Shown here in pieces: positions 8,380-18,290 of a stretch of 38,835 nucleotides of DNA. The notes under the pieces were generated by a model that searched no databases, was not told where the DNA came from, and saw only the letters and a list, made by a program, of their open reading frames with translations. Positions within the stretch are counted from its first letter, which is position 1, and every line of letters starts with the position of its first letter. The position numbers and the translations under genes are program-made. Source of the stretch: Geosiphon pyriformis. Lineage: Eukaryota; Glomeromycota; Glomeromycetes; Archaeosporales; Geosiphonaceae. The DNA lies in assembly GCA_016748015.1 (NCBI GenBank), contig JAAOMT010000454.1, forward strand, positions 5,441-44,275, given 5' to 3'.

Positions 8380-10771
8380 CTATGCACTTATATGAATAGA
8401 CACCATGTTAAACAAACTGAAAAAAAACAAATAAGCTCTATGAAAACCAAAACTCACTCCAAAAGAATTATCAATACCAATCAACCTAACTATGCCATCT
8501 GACAAACCTCGCTCTAAGCCATAATGAACCAATGACAACACCCCTGAGTTACCAACCAAAATGTTTCTTTCCATGTTAGCCCTGAATCTGGACCTGAACC
8601 CTTACAACTCAGAATAGTAACTTGTACCCACACTTCACACAAAGTCAACCAGAACCTGGGTAGTCTCTTTGTAATTCACAAAAATCTGCACAGCTTCCTT
8701 AAACCATTCTGTCAGCACAAAGCTTTTATAAAGAAGAGCATACAAGCTGACATCAGACATACATGAGAGAAGAGAATCTAAGACCACAAAAGAAGCTAGA
8801 AGACAAAAACCAGCCAAAAACCTCCAAGTTAATACACACTTAAATAGAATCTCCTTACAGGAGATGGATTTCTTGCCACAGGTAAACATGTAATCAGAAA
8901 ACTCAACTTCTCCACATTGTAAACACAAAACTTCAGGGTAGTTTTTGTTATAAAGCCTCTTTTTAATCATGACAAGTAGTCTGCCATATACCACTTTTAT
9001 GAAATAAGAGTGCAAACCAGCCAAATGTCTACTCATAGAACCTGAAAACATACCTGAATCTGGATGCCAGACAGTCATGATTCAAACCTAGTTAACGTCA
9101 CAAATCAAAAAACCACTCAAAATCTTAGAACCAAAATCAACTTCTCAGTGCATGCAATTCATAAATCTAAAAATGTTCCGAACAAAGTGTCAAACGTTGC
9201 CAGAAATCAGCATGCTATTGGTCATTAAAAAGTGTTTATGTATATTAATCAGCAAAAACAGAGAGAAATGAGCAGAAATGCTCGCCAATACATCTGCATG
9301 AACATTACTCAGCACACTGAAGTGTTCTTTGACCTTTAACCAGCTCATAGAAATGTCTTTTTGAACAATTAAATTCGCAATATGTCTTCTCTTCATTCAA
9401 CAACAATTATGAAAATTAGGGCCATCTGATCTTGATTCTGAAACACATGTATCTAAGACAGCTTGGCTGTCCAAGCACACCTCTACTGAACAAAAGAAAG
9501 GTACACACTCCAGCACCAAGGCAACAGTCTGCAACTCAGCCATTGTAGAAGACAATAGACCTATAACTCTAACCCCAATGCCCAACCCAATCTTAGAAAA
9601 AAACATCGCAATACTTCCAGCCACATCAACAGAGCCAAACTTCTTCAAAGAGCCATCTGTGAAAACAGAAATAGAATCTGACCAGACCTCAAGCAAACTA
9701 TTTTTAACAGCAGAAAACTGATCCAAAAGCAAAACATCATTGACATCCACCAAAAAATTGCTATTGAACAGAGTTAACAAAAAAACCTTATCATGCAAGA
9801 ATCTTGACACCAATATAAACCAAAAAGGCACAAGTCCCCTGAGATCCAGTCTCTTCCAATGACAGAATGTTTACTAATTCAGGACTTTATCTTGTTTATC
9901 TAAAAGTCTATCACAGAAAGCTACACTAAATCTTTTTAAAGAACTAACTTGATCATAGTACAAAAAAGGCCCTAAAACACCAAAGACAGGATATTTGCCA
10001 GGACTAAGAAAAGCATTAAGCAAATTATTCATCATAAAAATCTTATTGATTAAAAAAATACACACTATCCCAGCCAGAAAGTTGTTAGAAAGACCAACAC
10101 GCAGCCTTACAGAGAATTGCAGAGAATTAAGAGGGGTCCAGCCCAAAATCTGCAAATCCAGAAAGTGGTACTTAAAAAACTGACCAACAATTCCAGAAGA
10201 ATTAGAAAAACTCATGACAGAAGAAGACTTCCATTTAGCTTGAACTTGTTTAAACATTTTCAGACCATAAAGTAAAGGATAATAGAGCACCTCATTCAAA
10301 AAATCTTAAGACAAACCAGCCTTTGACTTGAAGCCTTTTCTAACCAGACCATTCCAACACTAACAAACAGCAGAAGACACAAAACTAAATTGTGTACAAT
10401 AGTTAACAATAGGCTGAAGTACAGCTAACACCAAATACATGAATTGTTTGTCTGAAATAGCTTTATATAGCATCATATTTGAAAAGAATTTGACATCAGA
10501 CTGAGCTTTAGCCAGGCTGGGCTTGGACAAACCATCAGTTAACAAAAATATACCCAAATACCTATGAGGCACACCATGTTTAGCAATTAAAATAAACAAC
10601 CCACTGATTTTGAAAACAGCATTTCAAACTCTTTGGTTAATAAGAATGGCTACTGTTTTGTCATTATTAATTAAAATATTATTAATTGCAAAGAACTTAC
10701 TAGCAATGTCCAATATAAATTGTGTAGCAGCCTGATTACTCCCAATCCAGATAGTATCATCAACAAAAGCT
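8380..10771 (-). pseudogene. LINE ORF2: RT core end, thumb, RNase H, zinc motif
   Basis: In order on the minus strand: RT catalytic motif FVDD (Val-Asp-Asp at 10756-10764, intact); the RT segment HRYLGIFLLTDGLSKPSLAK (about 10570-10510); connection domain (10299-9874); RNase H with VFTDGSLKKFG (about 9665), the Glu in AELQTVALVLE (about 9540), LDSQAVLDTC (about 9465) and VHADVLA (about 9290, Asp kept); then a Cys/His motif, CLQCGEVEFSDYMFTC, where the family His is Tyr; C-terminus SIHISA. Several stops and frameshifts break the frame (near 10310, 9860, 9080 and 8600). The endonuclease and most of the RT are absent through 5' truncation. Confidence 0.85.
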
Positions 10772-10779
10772 AATTGTAT
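10772..10779. repeat. Target-site duplication of LINE copy 3, right
   Basis: AATTGTAT directly after the truncated 5' end of the LINE. Confidence 0.8.
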
Positions 10780-11114
10780 ATAATATAAATAACAAATCAA
10801 ATATTAAAAGTTAGCAAATAATATAATATTAAAATTTTAAAAAACCAAAAAAAATTTTAAAAATATTAGAAATTTTAATAATAATTTAATAATATATAAA
10901 AATTACTAAAAATTTTAAATTTTTGTATTATAAAAATTTATATTATAATAGTAATTTTAAAAACAAAAAAAAACATTAAATTATTAATTTATTTAATTTA
11001 AAAGTTAATAAATTTAGTATTTAAAACAAAGTTTTTATTTAATAAAAACACAATTATTATTTATAATTAAATTATTTATTAAAATTGTATATATATGTAA
11101 ATTATTTTATTAAT
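10780..11114. other. AT-rich region
   Basis: Over 300 bases of A/T low-complexity DNA right of the LINE insertion. It is presumably the former flank of Tigger-1. No coding signal. Confidence 0.4.
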
Positions 11115-11425
11115 AATTTTTTATTTTTTATTTGCTTAACAAGTGTAGCCCAAAAACAATCTAGTACTATATATCAAAGAAATAATCTAAACTAAATGTT
11201 AATCATGTACTTTCTACACGTAACTAATTATTCAGACCAATTAAGAACACACTATGCTAATGCCACAGAAGAAAACTTATTCAAAGATGACATTTTTTAA
11301 ATGACAGAAAACAAAGTTGTACTGCAAGAAACTAAACCAACTAGCTATTTGGCAATTTTAAAGTGATCAGTTTTAACATTAACAGACTCATGCTCCCAAA
11401 GAAACATTAGATTGGAAATTAATAA
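11115..11425 (-). mobile_element. ORF1-only element tail (copy 2), minus strand
   Basis: Reading the minus strand from about 11425, the frame gives VFLWEHESVNVKTDHFKIAK, then LVGLVSCSTTLFSVI and KMSSLNKFSS. This parallels the ORF1 C-terminus at 4260-4400 (ESLDVRFNSLKTAEWLIGL, then KMFSLSKFFSK). The LINE-type tail follows at once with its hairpin (11204-11220) and GGGCTACACTTGTTAAG. The remainder of the element is missing or unrecognisable to the right. It shows that ORF1 joined directly to the LINE tail is not a one-off. Confidence 0.65.
11204..11220 (-). other. LINE 3' tail hairpin, copy 5
   Basis: On the minus strand CGTGT, loop AGAAAGT, ACATG: a 5-bp stem with one G-U pair and a 7-nt loop. 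Confidence 0.55.
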
Positions 11426-11998
11426 TTACTTATTTTTAATATTAAACTTATTAAAATAATCAATATTAATAGTATTTATTTAAAAAATTTAATAAATTTA
11501 AACCAATAACTTTAATTATAATTATTAACAAAATATTAATTTTTTATTTATTTATTTTTGTATTATTATTATTTTGTTTTTGTTTTGTTATTATTTAATT
11601 AATTAATTAATTTAAAAAAGTGTTAAAATTAAAAGATTAAAAATTGTTTGGTAAAAATATAAAAATAAATATAAGATTAAGTTATTAATAATTGAATTAC
11701 TTATTAAAAAAATAAAAAATACTAGAATAAATTAATCATTATGCCAAAAAAATTTAATACTAAATATTGTTAATTATTACTACTTAAATTTTTGTTTATT
11801 ATACAAAAAACTTAAAAATCTTTTTTTGTTGATTTTTTAGTCACAATAAGAGTTAAAATATATTAAAAAAATAAATTTTTTACATCTTTTTCCTATTTAG
11901 TTTTACAGTTATTTTTTTTAATTTATCTTTGTTTATGGTTATAGAACTAATAAGTTTTTTTTGTTAATAAGTTGAGTTTTGGTTTTGCTAAATTGAAG
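11426..11998. other. AT-rich region before LINE-F
   Basis: Nearly 600 bases of A/T-rich DNA without a supported gene. It may include the 5' untranslated region of the LINE whose ORF1 begins near 12.0 kb; I cannot place its 5' end. Confidence 0.35.
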
Positions 11999-12985
11999 AT
12001 CCATTTTAACACAAAAAAAAACAAGTAAAGAGTATTTACTCTTATAATACTTCCTACAAAAAACCAAAAAAGCTTAATGTTGAAATTAATATAATTAAGT
12101 CATCTGTTGGTTTTTTCAGTTTATTAATTTGTGTATTGATAGTATTAAGCCTGTTAAATTTTAGATAGCAAAGTTATAAGTAAAATAAGTAATATTAATA
12201 AAATCTTAGATGTAGAAAACATAAAAAATACAATTACAGAAAAGACTAGTTATATAAATTTGAATGCTTTAAAAATAGATAATATTATACTTAGAAAGAT
12301 ATATACTAAGACTTATATTTTGAACAGTCAGCCAAAAAAAATTTTTTTTAACAATTTAAATGATAATAATAATAATAATTTTGATACTTCTGGTTCCTAA
12401 GTTTTCTGAATTCAATTATTTATTATTAACTAAATTATATGTCTTAAAAAAACAAAGTTTTAATTCAGCAAAATTTTTTATATTTGATATTAAGCTATCA
12501 ACTGTGTATAAAAAACTTTTAGAAATAAATTAATAACAGTAAAAAAATTTTTTATTACATTGATAGTTTTAAAAAAGTTTTTAATTTCTCAAAATTTCCA
12601 AAAATTATTAAATCATTCTTTACATTTAAATTGAGCTTGAACAAAGTTAAAAAATTAACTGTCAATAAAAAATCTTGGTAAATAATAAAATAAAAAAGAT
12701 AAACAATTATAAAAATTAAGAAATAATTATTAAGGAAATTTTAGTTGATTTTCTTAAATTGGTTATAGAATTAGTTTTTTCTAAATTTGGCAAAATTATA
12801 TCAATTAAGATATAGCTTATTAGTCTTTAACAAAAGACTTTAATAGAATTTAAGTCTGCTAATATTGCTAATTTAGTTTTAATTAAGTGATTAATTTTTA
12901 TGAATAAAAATTCTGTACATATAATTAAAGTTGTTAATAATAAACAAACATAAATGTTTACGAATTAGCATTAGACTTTGCTATA
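11999..12985 (+). pseudogene. LINE-F ORF1, N-terminal part
   Basis: Scattered but collinear protein words remain: SYKKPKKLNVEI (about 12050), INKILDVENIKNTITEKTSY (about 12195), KTYILNSQPKKIFFNNLNDN (about 12310), VKKLTVNKKSW (about 12648), VIELVFSKFGKIISIKI (about 12765) and IEFKSANIANLVL (about 12846). It ends at LLY, where Tigger-2 is inserted in a TA. Frameshifts and stops are numerous. From family knowledge this is the ORF1 nucleic-acid-binding protein of a LINE found in arbuscular mycorrhizal fungi. This subtype differs from the ORF1 at 2309. Confidence 0.65.
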
Positions 12986-13006
12986 CAGTGAACTCTCTTT
13001 ATAGTC
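12986..13006 (+). repeat. Tigger-2 left terminal inverted repeat
   Basis: 21 bp starting CAGTGAACTCTC. TTTATAGTC-like words recur inward at about 13028, 13083, 13112 and 13165, possible subterminal transposase sites. Confidence 0.85.
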
Positions 13007-13187
13007 TTTCTGGTTATAATTACTATCTTTTTATAATCACATTTTTTTAAAAACCAAAACCATTTATATATAATATTATCTCTTTATAGTCACTTTTACT
13101 ATATATATCTTTTTATAGTTCCTATCTCCACAAATATAATAGCAGAATATAAATAATTTTCACTTTCTATAGTCACACTATAATCAT
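13007..13187. promoter_or_regulatory. Tigger-2 left subterminal repeats
   Basis: Several copies of a TTTATAGTC/T-like word (about 13028, 13083-13091, 13112-13120, 13165-13174) follow the terminal repeat. Such subterminal arrays often bind transposase; that role is inferred. Confidence 0.4.
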
Positions 13188-13628
13188 ATGATATTAGATA
13201 TGAACATCAAATGTCATCTTATATTTAATTGGACATGTACAGTTAGGGAAATTTTCCAATTATCAATGGAAATCATTCTTTTTATGGTAGTAAAAAAAAT
13301 TAGAGAAGTTTCTGGAAAGGATTATAGAACACTAAACAAAATTTCTCAAATATTACAACATTCAATTACTCTTCTTTATAAACCACCACTACCATCAGAA
13401 GACAATGATGGAACTATTATATCTGATTTGTTGTTTGTGGGTATTATAAGAGTTTTAATAATAATTGACATATGGTACAGTACTGCTGCTTTTGGTGCTT
13501 TAGAGACTGGTAGTGTTTCAGAGGCTGGTAGTGCTTTGGAGGCTGTTGCTGCAAGTATCGATGAAGTTACTCTGGATAAACTTTGGCTAATAAGATTACT
13601 TTTTCTTTATATTGGAAGAAGAAATTAA
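13188..13628 (+). CDS. Unidentified ORF, 146 aa, inside Tigger-2
   Basis: An open frame of 146 codons whose second half looks compositionally more like coding DNA than its surroundings: an Ala/Gly/Ser/Glu-rich stretch with a short repeat, ALETGSVSEAGSALEAVAAS (about 13498-13557), followed by a hydrophobic end. I do not recognise it. It may be a fragment of an exon or of an older insertion, and its ATG is not supported by other evidence. Another short open stretch, 13612-13803, overlaps its end in a different frame and is equally unidentified. Confidence 0.3.
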   Translation: MILDMNIKCHLIFNWTCTVREIFQLSMEIILFMVVKKIREVSGKDYRTLNKISQILQHSITLLYKPPLPSEDNDGTIISDLLFVGIIRVLIIIDIWYSTAAFGALETGSVSEAGSALEAVAASIDEVTLDKLWLIRLLFLYIGRRN

Positions 13629-14006
13629 CAAATCTACAAGCGAGAATAATGGCCCAATGGAATCCTCCAGGAACAAGTTTTTTAATGGGACATTGCTCAA
13701 GCAAATCAACTGGGAACAGAGTTTGAATTTACTTTTTCTTAAGAAAAAAAATGTGACCAGTAATAAAACTCAAAGCATAAGGATTCTAATATATACCCAA
13801 TAAATATATTTTCACACCAACTTTGACATTTATGATTAAAAAAGGGCTCCATACTAGCAATTATATTCATCATTTGACTAATATTTAGTATTAGCGAGCA
13901 AAAGTTTGACTTATAGTTTTAAAAATGTATTAAAAATCAACTTTTTTAGGACAAATAAATTCATGTTAAATGCTTTTTATAATCCAAACATAATCATGCA
14001 GAATGG
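13629..14006. other. Unassigned Tigger-2 interior
   Basis: Sequence up to the Gypsy-A insertion point. It resumes at 17266 after the retrotransposon. No domain recognised; a weak 63-codon frame at 13612-13803 is the only open stretch. Confidence 0.35.
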
Positions 14007-14486
14007 TGTTACAAGTGATTATTTGGGGTGTTGAATCAAATAACAAACTCATAACTTGGTGCTAAAAGTTATTCGCATTGATGTTATTAATCTAAAGGTT
14101 TTGTATCTGAAGGTTTCAGTTTGAGTTCTTTGTATAATGGACAGAGATTCAATAGTTGTTTTATTTGTAGCTTCCCAAAACCACAGTTTTGTCAATTCTT
14201 CTCTCAGCATGATGACCAGCAATCTTCTGGTAAGTATTCCATATCTTCTGTACATGTCTTATCCTCTTGCAGGGGTCTTTTACCAGGCAATCCTTGATGT
14301 CAGTAATCTAGCACTTTATTCAACCAATTAGTGCACAACAATAAAATCAAAATAAAATAAAGAAAAGAAAAGAAAATAATGAATAAGCCAAGGCAGTTTT
14401 GCAAATTAGTATCCTGTTAATAGCTGTGATTAAGAGCTATTGTTCTAGTGTGTTTAAGTATCAATTACTATCAACATGAAAGGTTG
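14007..14486 (-). repeat. Gypsy-A 3' LTR, 5'-truncated
   Basis: Matches 16406 to about 16890 almost base for base with scattered transitions, ending TGTAACA on the element strand. The match stops at about 14486, where gag sequence begins, marking the internal deletion junction. Confidence 0.85.
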
Positions 14487-15773
14487 GTATTGGTCTTGAT
14501 TCGGGTGATAGTTTGGAGTCTGAAACTGGTGATCGGGGTTTCTATATTGATTTCCCGATTGTGGATTGCTATAAGTATAGCAGTTGGCTCTGATGTGTTC
14601 TTGTTTACCACAGTTGTGGCAGATATGCATCTTTGGCTGCCATGACTGATTGGATGACAATAATAGATGTGACTGATTTTGGAAACGATTCATGTTTTTC
14701 TGATTGTTATGTCATTGAAGAGGTTGATAAATCATGTGATTGTCAGCTAAGTATCCCTCTAATTTCTGATTAATTGAATTACTGAATTGTTTCAATTTGG
14801 AATCCAATTCAGATAATTTATTCATTGCTAGATTCACAGCTTGAGCATGATTAGCTTCTAGTTTAGCTGCTTCAAAATCTCTGGCATATGTGACTACGGT
14901 TAAAAGATTCACTAGGTGCATTGAATGTACTTGTTGTAGAATACTACTGCACAATCTTTTAATAAATTGATTTAAAATCTGTGGCACTGTGAAATAGTTG
15001 GCTTGGATGGCTTGTATTTGGCATAGATTTCTATGGAAGCATCCCAAGTAGGTAGTGACTGCTTTAGTGTCTCCTTGTCTGATTGTTGTAAAGATGTTGG
15101 CTAATTTGTTGATACTATTATTGTTGCTAAAGTACCACAAGAATTCAGTTTTGAATCCATTAAAATTTTGGAATTTAATAGCAAGACTTTGATATCATGC
15201 ATCAGCAGTATTTTGAAGAAAGTAAGGGATCACTTGCATTGCTCTAGCATCATCTCAATTATTGGCTGTAATGGCTTTGGCTATGTCATTTAACCAGACT
15301 TGGGTATTGTTTTCTTCACCATTGAATTTGTCAAGTTTTGCAATGGATGCATAAGCCATTTGTTGTTGCTGTAGTGGTTGAAGTTGAAGTGGTTGTTGTT
15401 GTATGGGTTGTTGAGGTGGTAGTTGAAGTGGCAGTTGTATGGGTTTGGCTATTGGATTAATTGATGGTTGATTGATGATAATTACTGGAAGTAAGTTTTG
15501 TTGATTTATTAAATTGGGGTTTCGATTATCCTGAGTTGATGGTGTCTGAATATTCAGAGTTTTGATTTCCGGATTTTCTGGGTTTAAATTTTGCTGGGTT
15601 TGAAGATTCAGGTTTTCAAATTCCGGGTTTTCAGTGATCAGGTTCTGGTAAGTGAATTCTTAATCTTTAGCTTTTTTTTCTTCCTCTTTTTCTGATTCCG
15701 TTACTTCTCATGGATCAGAAATTTCGAAATCTGGGGGAGGTGGTGGTAATTAAAGTCCTAATGGCATTGATGA
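14487..15773 (-). pseudogene. Gypsy-A gag: capsid and CCHC zinc knuckle
   Basis: Read on the minus strand from 15773: a Pro-rich stretch, a Gln/Pro-rich linker (QPLQLQPLQQQQMAYASIAK near 15370), then a retrotransposon capsid with KLDKFNGEEN, VWLNDIAKAI, DA-stop-YQSLAIKFQNF (TGA/TAG in place of the conserved Trp) and the open part 15140-14712 (FSNNNSINKLANIFTTIRQG). It ends with an intact CCHC knuckle, CHNCGKQEHIRANC (about 14590-14630). In the finished element it would coat the RNA. The frame runs into LTR sequence at about 14486 because pol is deleted. Confidence 0.82.
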
Positions 15774-16385
15774 TCACAAGTTAAATCTTTCAAAATATGC
15801 ACCATATGGTCCTAATAACTCTGTTTTCCTTTGTTTACTTTGGAATGGGAATTGTCCAAATGCTAATGTCATGTTTGATGTGACTGTGCCAGTAGATGTA
15901 ATATTAAGAGTGCTTCCGGATATATAGTGATATGATTGATTAGTTAAGGACTCAATTCTTGTTTTCTTCCAAGTAGATGGTTGTATTCTTTTGAGTGTTA
16001 CTGCTGGTGTTTGCAGTTTTCTTTTGCCTTTGCTCACGTAAGTAATAGAGTATCTTTGCTGTGTGTGGTGTTTAATTTTTTTGTTGATTTCCGTAATGAT
16101 GAAAATGAAATTGTGATTTGTTGGCAGGTTGGTATTTTGAATTAATTCACTATAAAAGACTTCTCTTGCCAATTTGATATTTACTGGTGTTCCTAACAGA
16201 TAGGCAATTTTTTCATTGATGTAAAAATTGAAAGCTGATTCTGCTGATATGTGGTTGTAATTTAATCCCAAATGTTAACAGTAGTATTGAAATAAGGATT
16301 TTGCGAATTCTAGATGGTTTGCTCCTATGTTTTCTGATTCTGCCACTTTTAAATTTGGGTTGGTGTTGGTTCTCTGTTAGATTAT
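15774..16385 (-). pseudogene. Gypsy-A N-terminal gag ORF
   Basis: Two overlapping open frames (16404-16213, then 16271-15774) joined by a frameshift near 16260. The second encodes 165 residues with YVSKGKRKLQ, IQPSTWKK and the ending YGAYFERFNL before a TGA. Homologous to 15-299 and to 36550-37143. No known domain recognised. The capsid follows in the same frame after the TGA, so this may be the first part of a longer gag product. Confidence 0.7.
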
Positions 16386-16405
16386 ACCTTACAGAGAGCA
16401 CCAAA
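16386..16405 (-). promoter_or_regulatory. Gypsy-A primer-binding-like site
   Basis: Directly after the 5' LTR the minus strand reads TTTGGTGCTCTCTGTAAGG. Near-identical words follow the LTRs at 36510 and, on the minus strand, at 33077. Position and TGG start suggest the tRNA primer site; the tRNA is not identified. Confidence 0.55.
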
Positions 16406-17261
16406 TATTACAAGTGATTATTTGGGATGTTGAATTAAATAACAAACCTGTAACTTGGTGCTAAAAGTTATTTGTGTTGATGTTATTAATTTGAAGATTT
16501 TGTATTTGAAGGTTTTATATCTGAAGGTTTTGGTTTGAGTTCTTTGTATAATAGACAAAGATTTAATAGTTGTTTTATCTATAGCTTCCTGAAACTGCAG
16601 TTTTGTCAATTCTTCTTTTGGTGTGATGACTGGCAATTTTCTGGTAAGTATTCTGTATCTTCTGTATGTGTTCTACCCTCTTACAGAGGTTTTTTACTAA
16701 GCAATTCTTGACATCAGTAATCGAATGCTTTATTTAACCAATTAGTACACAACAATAAAATCAAAATAAAATAAAGAAAAAAAAAAAAAATAATGAATAA
16801 GCCAAGATGGTTTTACAAGTTAGTATTTCATCAATAGCTGTGATCAAGAGGTATTGTTCCAGTGTGTTTAAGTATCAATTACTATCAACATAAAGGGTTG
16901 ATAGTAGAATTTGGTTTGAGATACCAAATAGTTATTTATTGTGTTTGGAAGGTTGTTTAGATGAAATCTAAACTGGAAGGTCTGTCTTTTTAGCTTCTAA
17001 TCTTACTGTTATATATACATAATTGAGATTTTTCAATTTCTCAATTCTTCACAACAGGAATTCTGAGATTCCTGGAATCTTGTAATTCTTTTAAGAGAAA
17101 TCCTTGAATTCTGGAATCCTGCAATTCCTTGTAAGAATCTTGTAATTCCTGAAATCTTGCAATTCCTGAGAGGAATCTTGGAATTCCACCTTTTATTACG
17201 TCTACTTCTGATTGGTTAATAACTATGCTAATATATATTCCCTATATTTCTATGAGTAATA
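16406..17261 (-). repeat. Gypsy-A 5' LTR
   Basis: 856 nt, starting TATTACTCATAG (TG changed to TA) and ending CTTGTAATA on the minus strand. It aligns with the plus-strand LTR at 35599-36509 and with the partial LTR at 14007-14486. It contains the GGAATTCC repeat block (about 17050-17190) and a TATA-like run (17010-17017). Confidence 0.85.
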
Positions 17262-17265
17262 ATGG

Positions 17266-17495
17266 AGATTCAGACCTAGACTCAACATATTATGTTTTAA
17301 AAATGCCAATTATAAATGGTAATACACCCAACCCAAAGTAAACAAAACTGTACACAATACAATATATTTCTAACTTTTTAAAGGATATTTATTAGGCTGT
17401 TACACGATTAACTTGATAAGCTTCAAAAACATGATTACTTAAAAGAGGTATTAGAGAGTTAATAATAGGTAATAGTTGTAATTTTATTAACAGAT
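17266..17495. other. Tigger-2 interior right of Gypsy-A
   Basis: About 230 bases without a recognised feature, continuing the host transposon after the ATGG duplication. Confidence 0.35.
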
Positions 17496-18290
17496 TTACA
17501 TTTTTTGATGATCTGTTTTTTTACTTGTTACTGGAATTGGTTTCCAAGTACCTAATAATGTTTTCTTAATTCACTTTGCTTTAAAAAAGTTTATTCTTTT
17601 TATCTATGCAATTTTACTGAATTTTTTCATTTCTTTGCTTAATATCTATTCATGGCCAATATCATGAAAAACACGATTAGAGACATTTGGATTTACAAAC
17701 TGTGTCTTTCTTATCTAAACTCAAAATCAATTTGATTTAGCAATAAAGCTAAGACATATACGAGACCTGTATATTTCACTTTTAGAATATTCGATAACAT
17801 TAAAGAGATTAGTACACAATCTCTTAAATTTGATACAGTTACGTGCTGCAATTTCCCAATGCCATTGTGAAGATGTAAAAAAAATCAACAATTTGAGCAT
17901 TTTGTTAATTTTTTCTAGTATTGCATCATAGCCTTGATGTTGATTTGAAAGTTTAGATTGAGAAATTACAATTTTTTCTTGAATCAGCTTGCAAACTTCA
18001 GGCTTCAATCATAGCCATTGTTTTTTATCAGCAATTTCAATTAATTGGTAAATAGGATGGCACCAAGTAGACTAAATTAGTGCAAACATTCATCTAGTTG
18101 CAAGTTTTAATAAAGACCTATTGAAACAAACTCCAATGTGAAAGTTAATAATTGCTTGTAAATAAAAAAAGACTTGTTCATACTTTAACCTAAATGTGGG
18201 ATCTGTTTTATTTTGGGTCTATTCTAAGTAACCTTCAACAGATAGATTTTTCTTAGAAACAACATATGGCCACATTAATTTGGAAGCCAT
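17496..18290 (-). pseudogene. Unidentified minus-strand gene inside Tigger-2
   Basis: One frame stays readable for about 265 codons from the ATG at 18290 (MASKLMWPYVVSKKNLSVEG) to the TAA at 17496. It is interrupted by about a dozen stops, all TGA or TAG, mostly where Trp or Arg would fit; the clean part is 18008-17727. Words include HPIYQLIEIADKKQW, SNQHQGYDAILEKINKML, SQWHWEIAARNC and RKTQFVNPNVSNRVFHDIGH. I do not recognise a domain. It is transcribed away from the transposase (divergent, about 0.5 kb apart) and lies between the Tigger-2 ends, so it may be a second element gene or a captured host gene. The stop pattern matches that of the transposase. Confidence 0.5.

Larger units (their letters stand above)
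8245..10771 (-). mobile_element. 5'-truncated LINE (copy 3), minus strand
   Basis: A LINE insertion with both ends defined. AATTGTAT occurs at 8237-8244 and again at 10772-10779, an 8-bp target-site duplication. On the element strand it starts inside the RT just before AFVDDTIWIG and ends with the LINE tail and an A-run (T-run on the plus strand, about 8244-8253). It interrupts the right terminal repeat of Tigger-1, so it is younger than that transposon. The protein is much less decayed than the 12-35.6 kb LINE. Confidence 0.85.
14007..17261 (-). mobile_element. Gypsy-A LTR retrotransposon, internally deleted
   Basis: Minus-strand element flanked by ATGG (14003-14006 and 17262-17265), a 4-bp target duplication. 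Order on its strand: 5' LTR (17261-16406), primer-binding-like site, N-terminal ORF, capsid, CCHC knuckle, then directly a truncated 3' LTR (about 14486-14007). Protease, RT, RNase H, integrase and the first part of the 3' LTR are deleted. Its GC content and coding quality are visibly higher than the surrounding elements, so it is one of the youngest insertions, although gag already has Trp-to-stop changes. Confidence 0.85.

Noticed and set aside
8215-8502. 95-codon plus-strand ORF
   Set aside because: It is antisense to the 3' tail and C-terminus of the minus-strand LINE.
14049-14331. Short ORFs on both strands (14049-14255, 14137-14331)
   Set aside because: They lie inside the Gypsy-A LTR. 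The minus-strand one is repeated in the other LTR (16418-16636) because the DNA repeats, not because of coding constraint.
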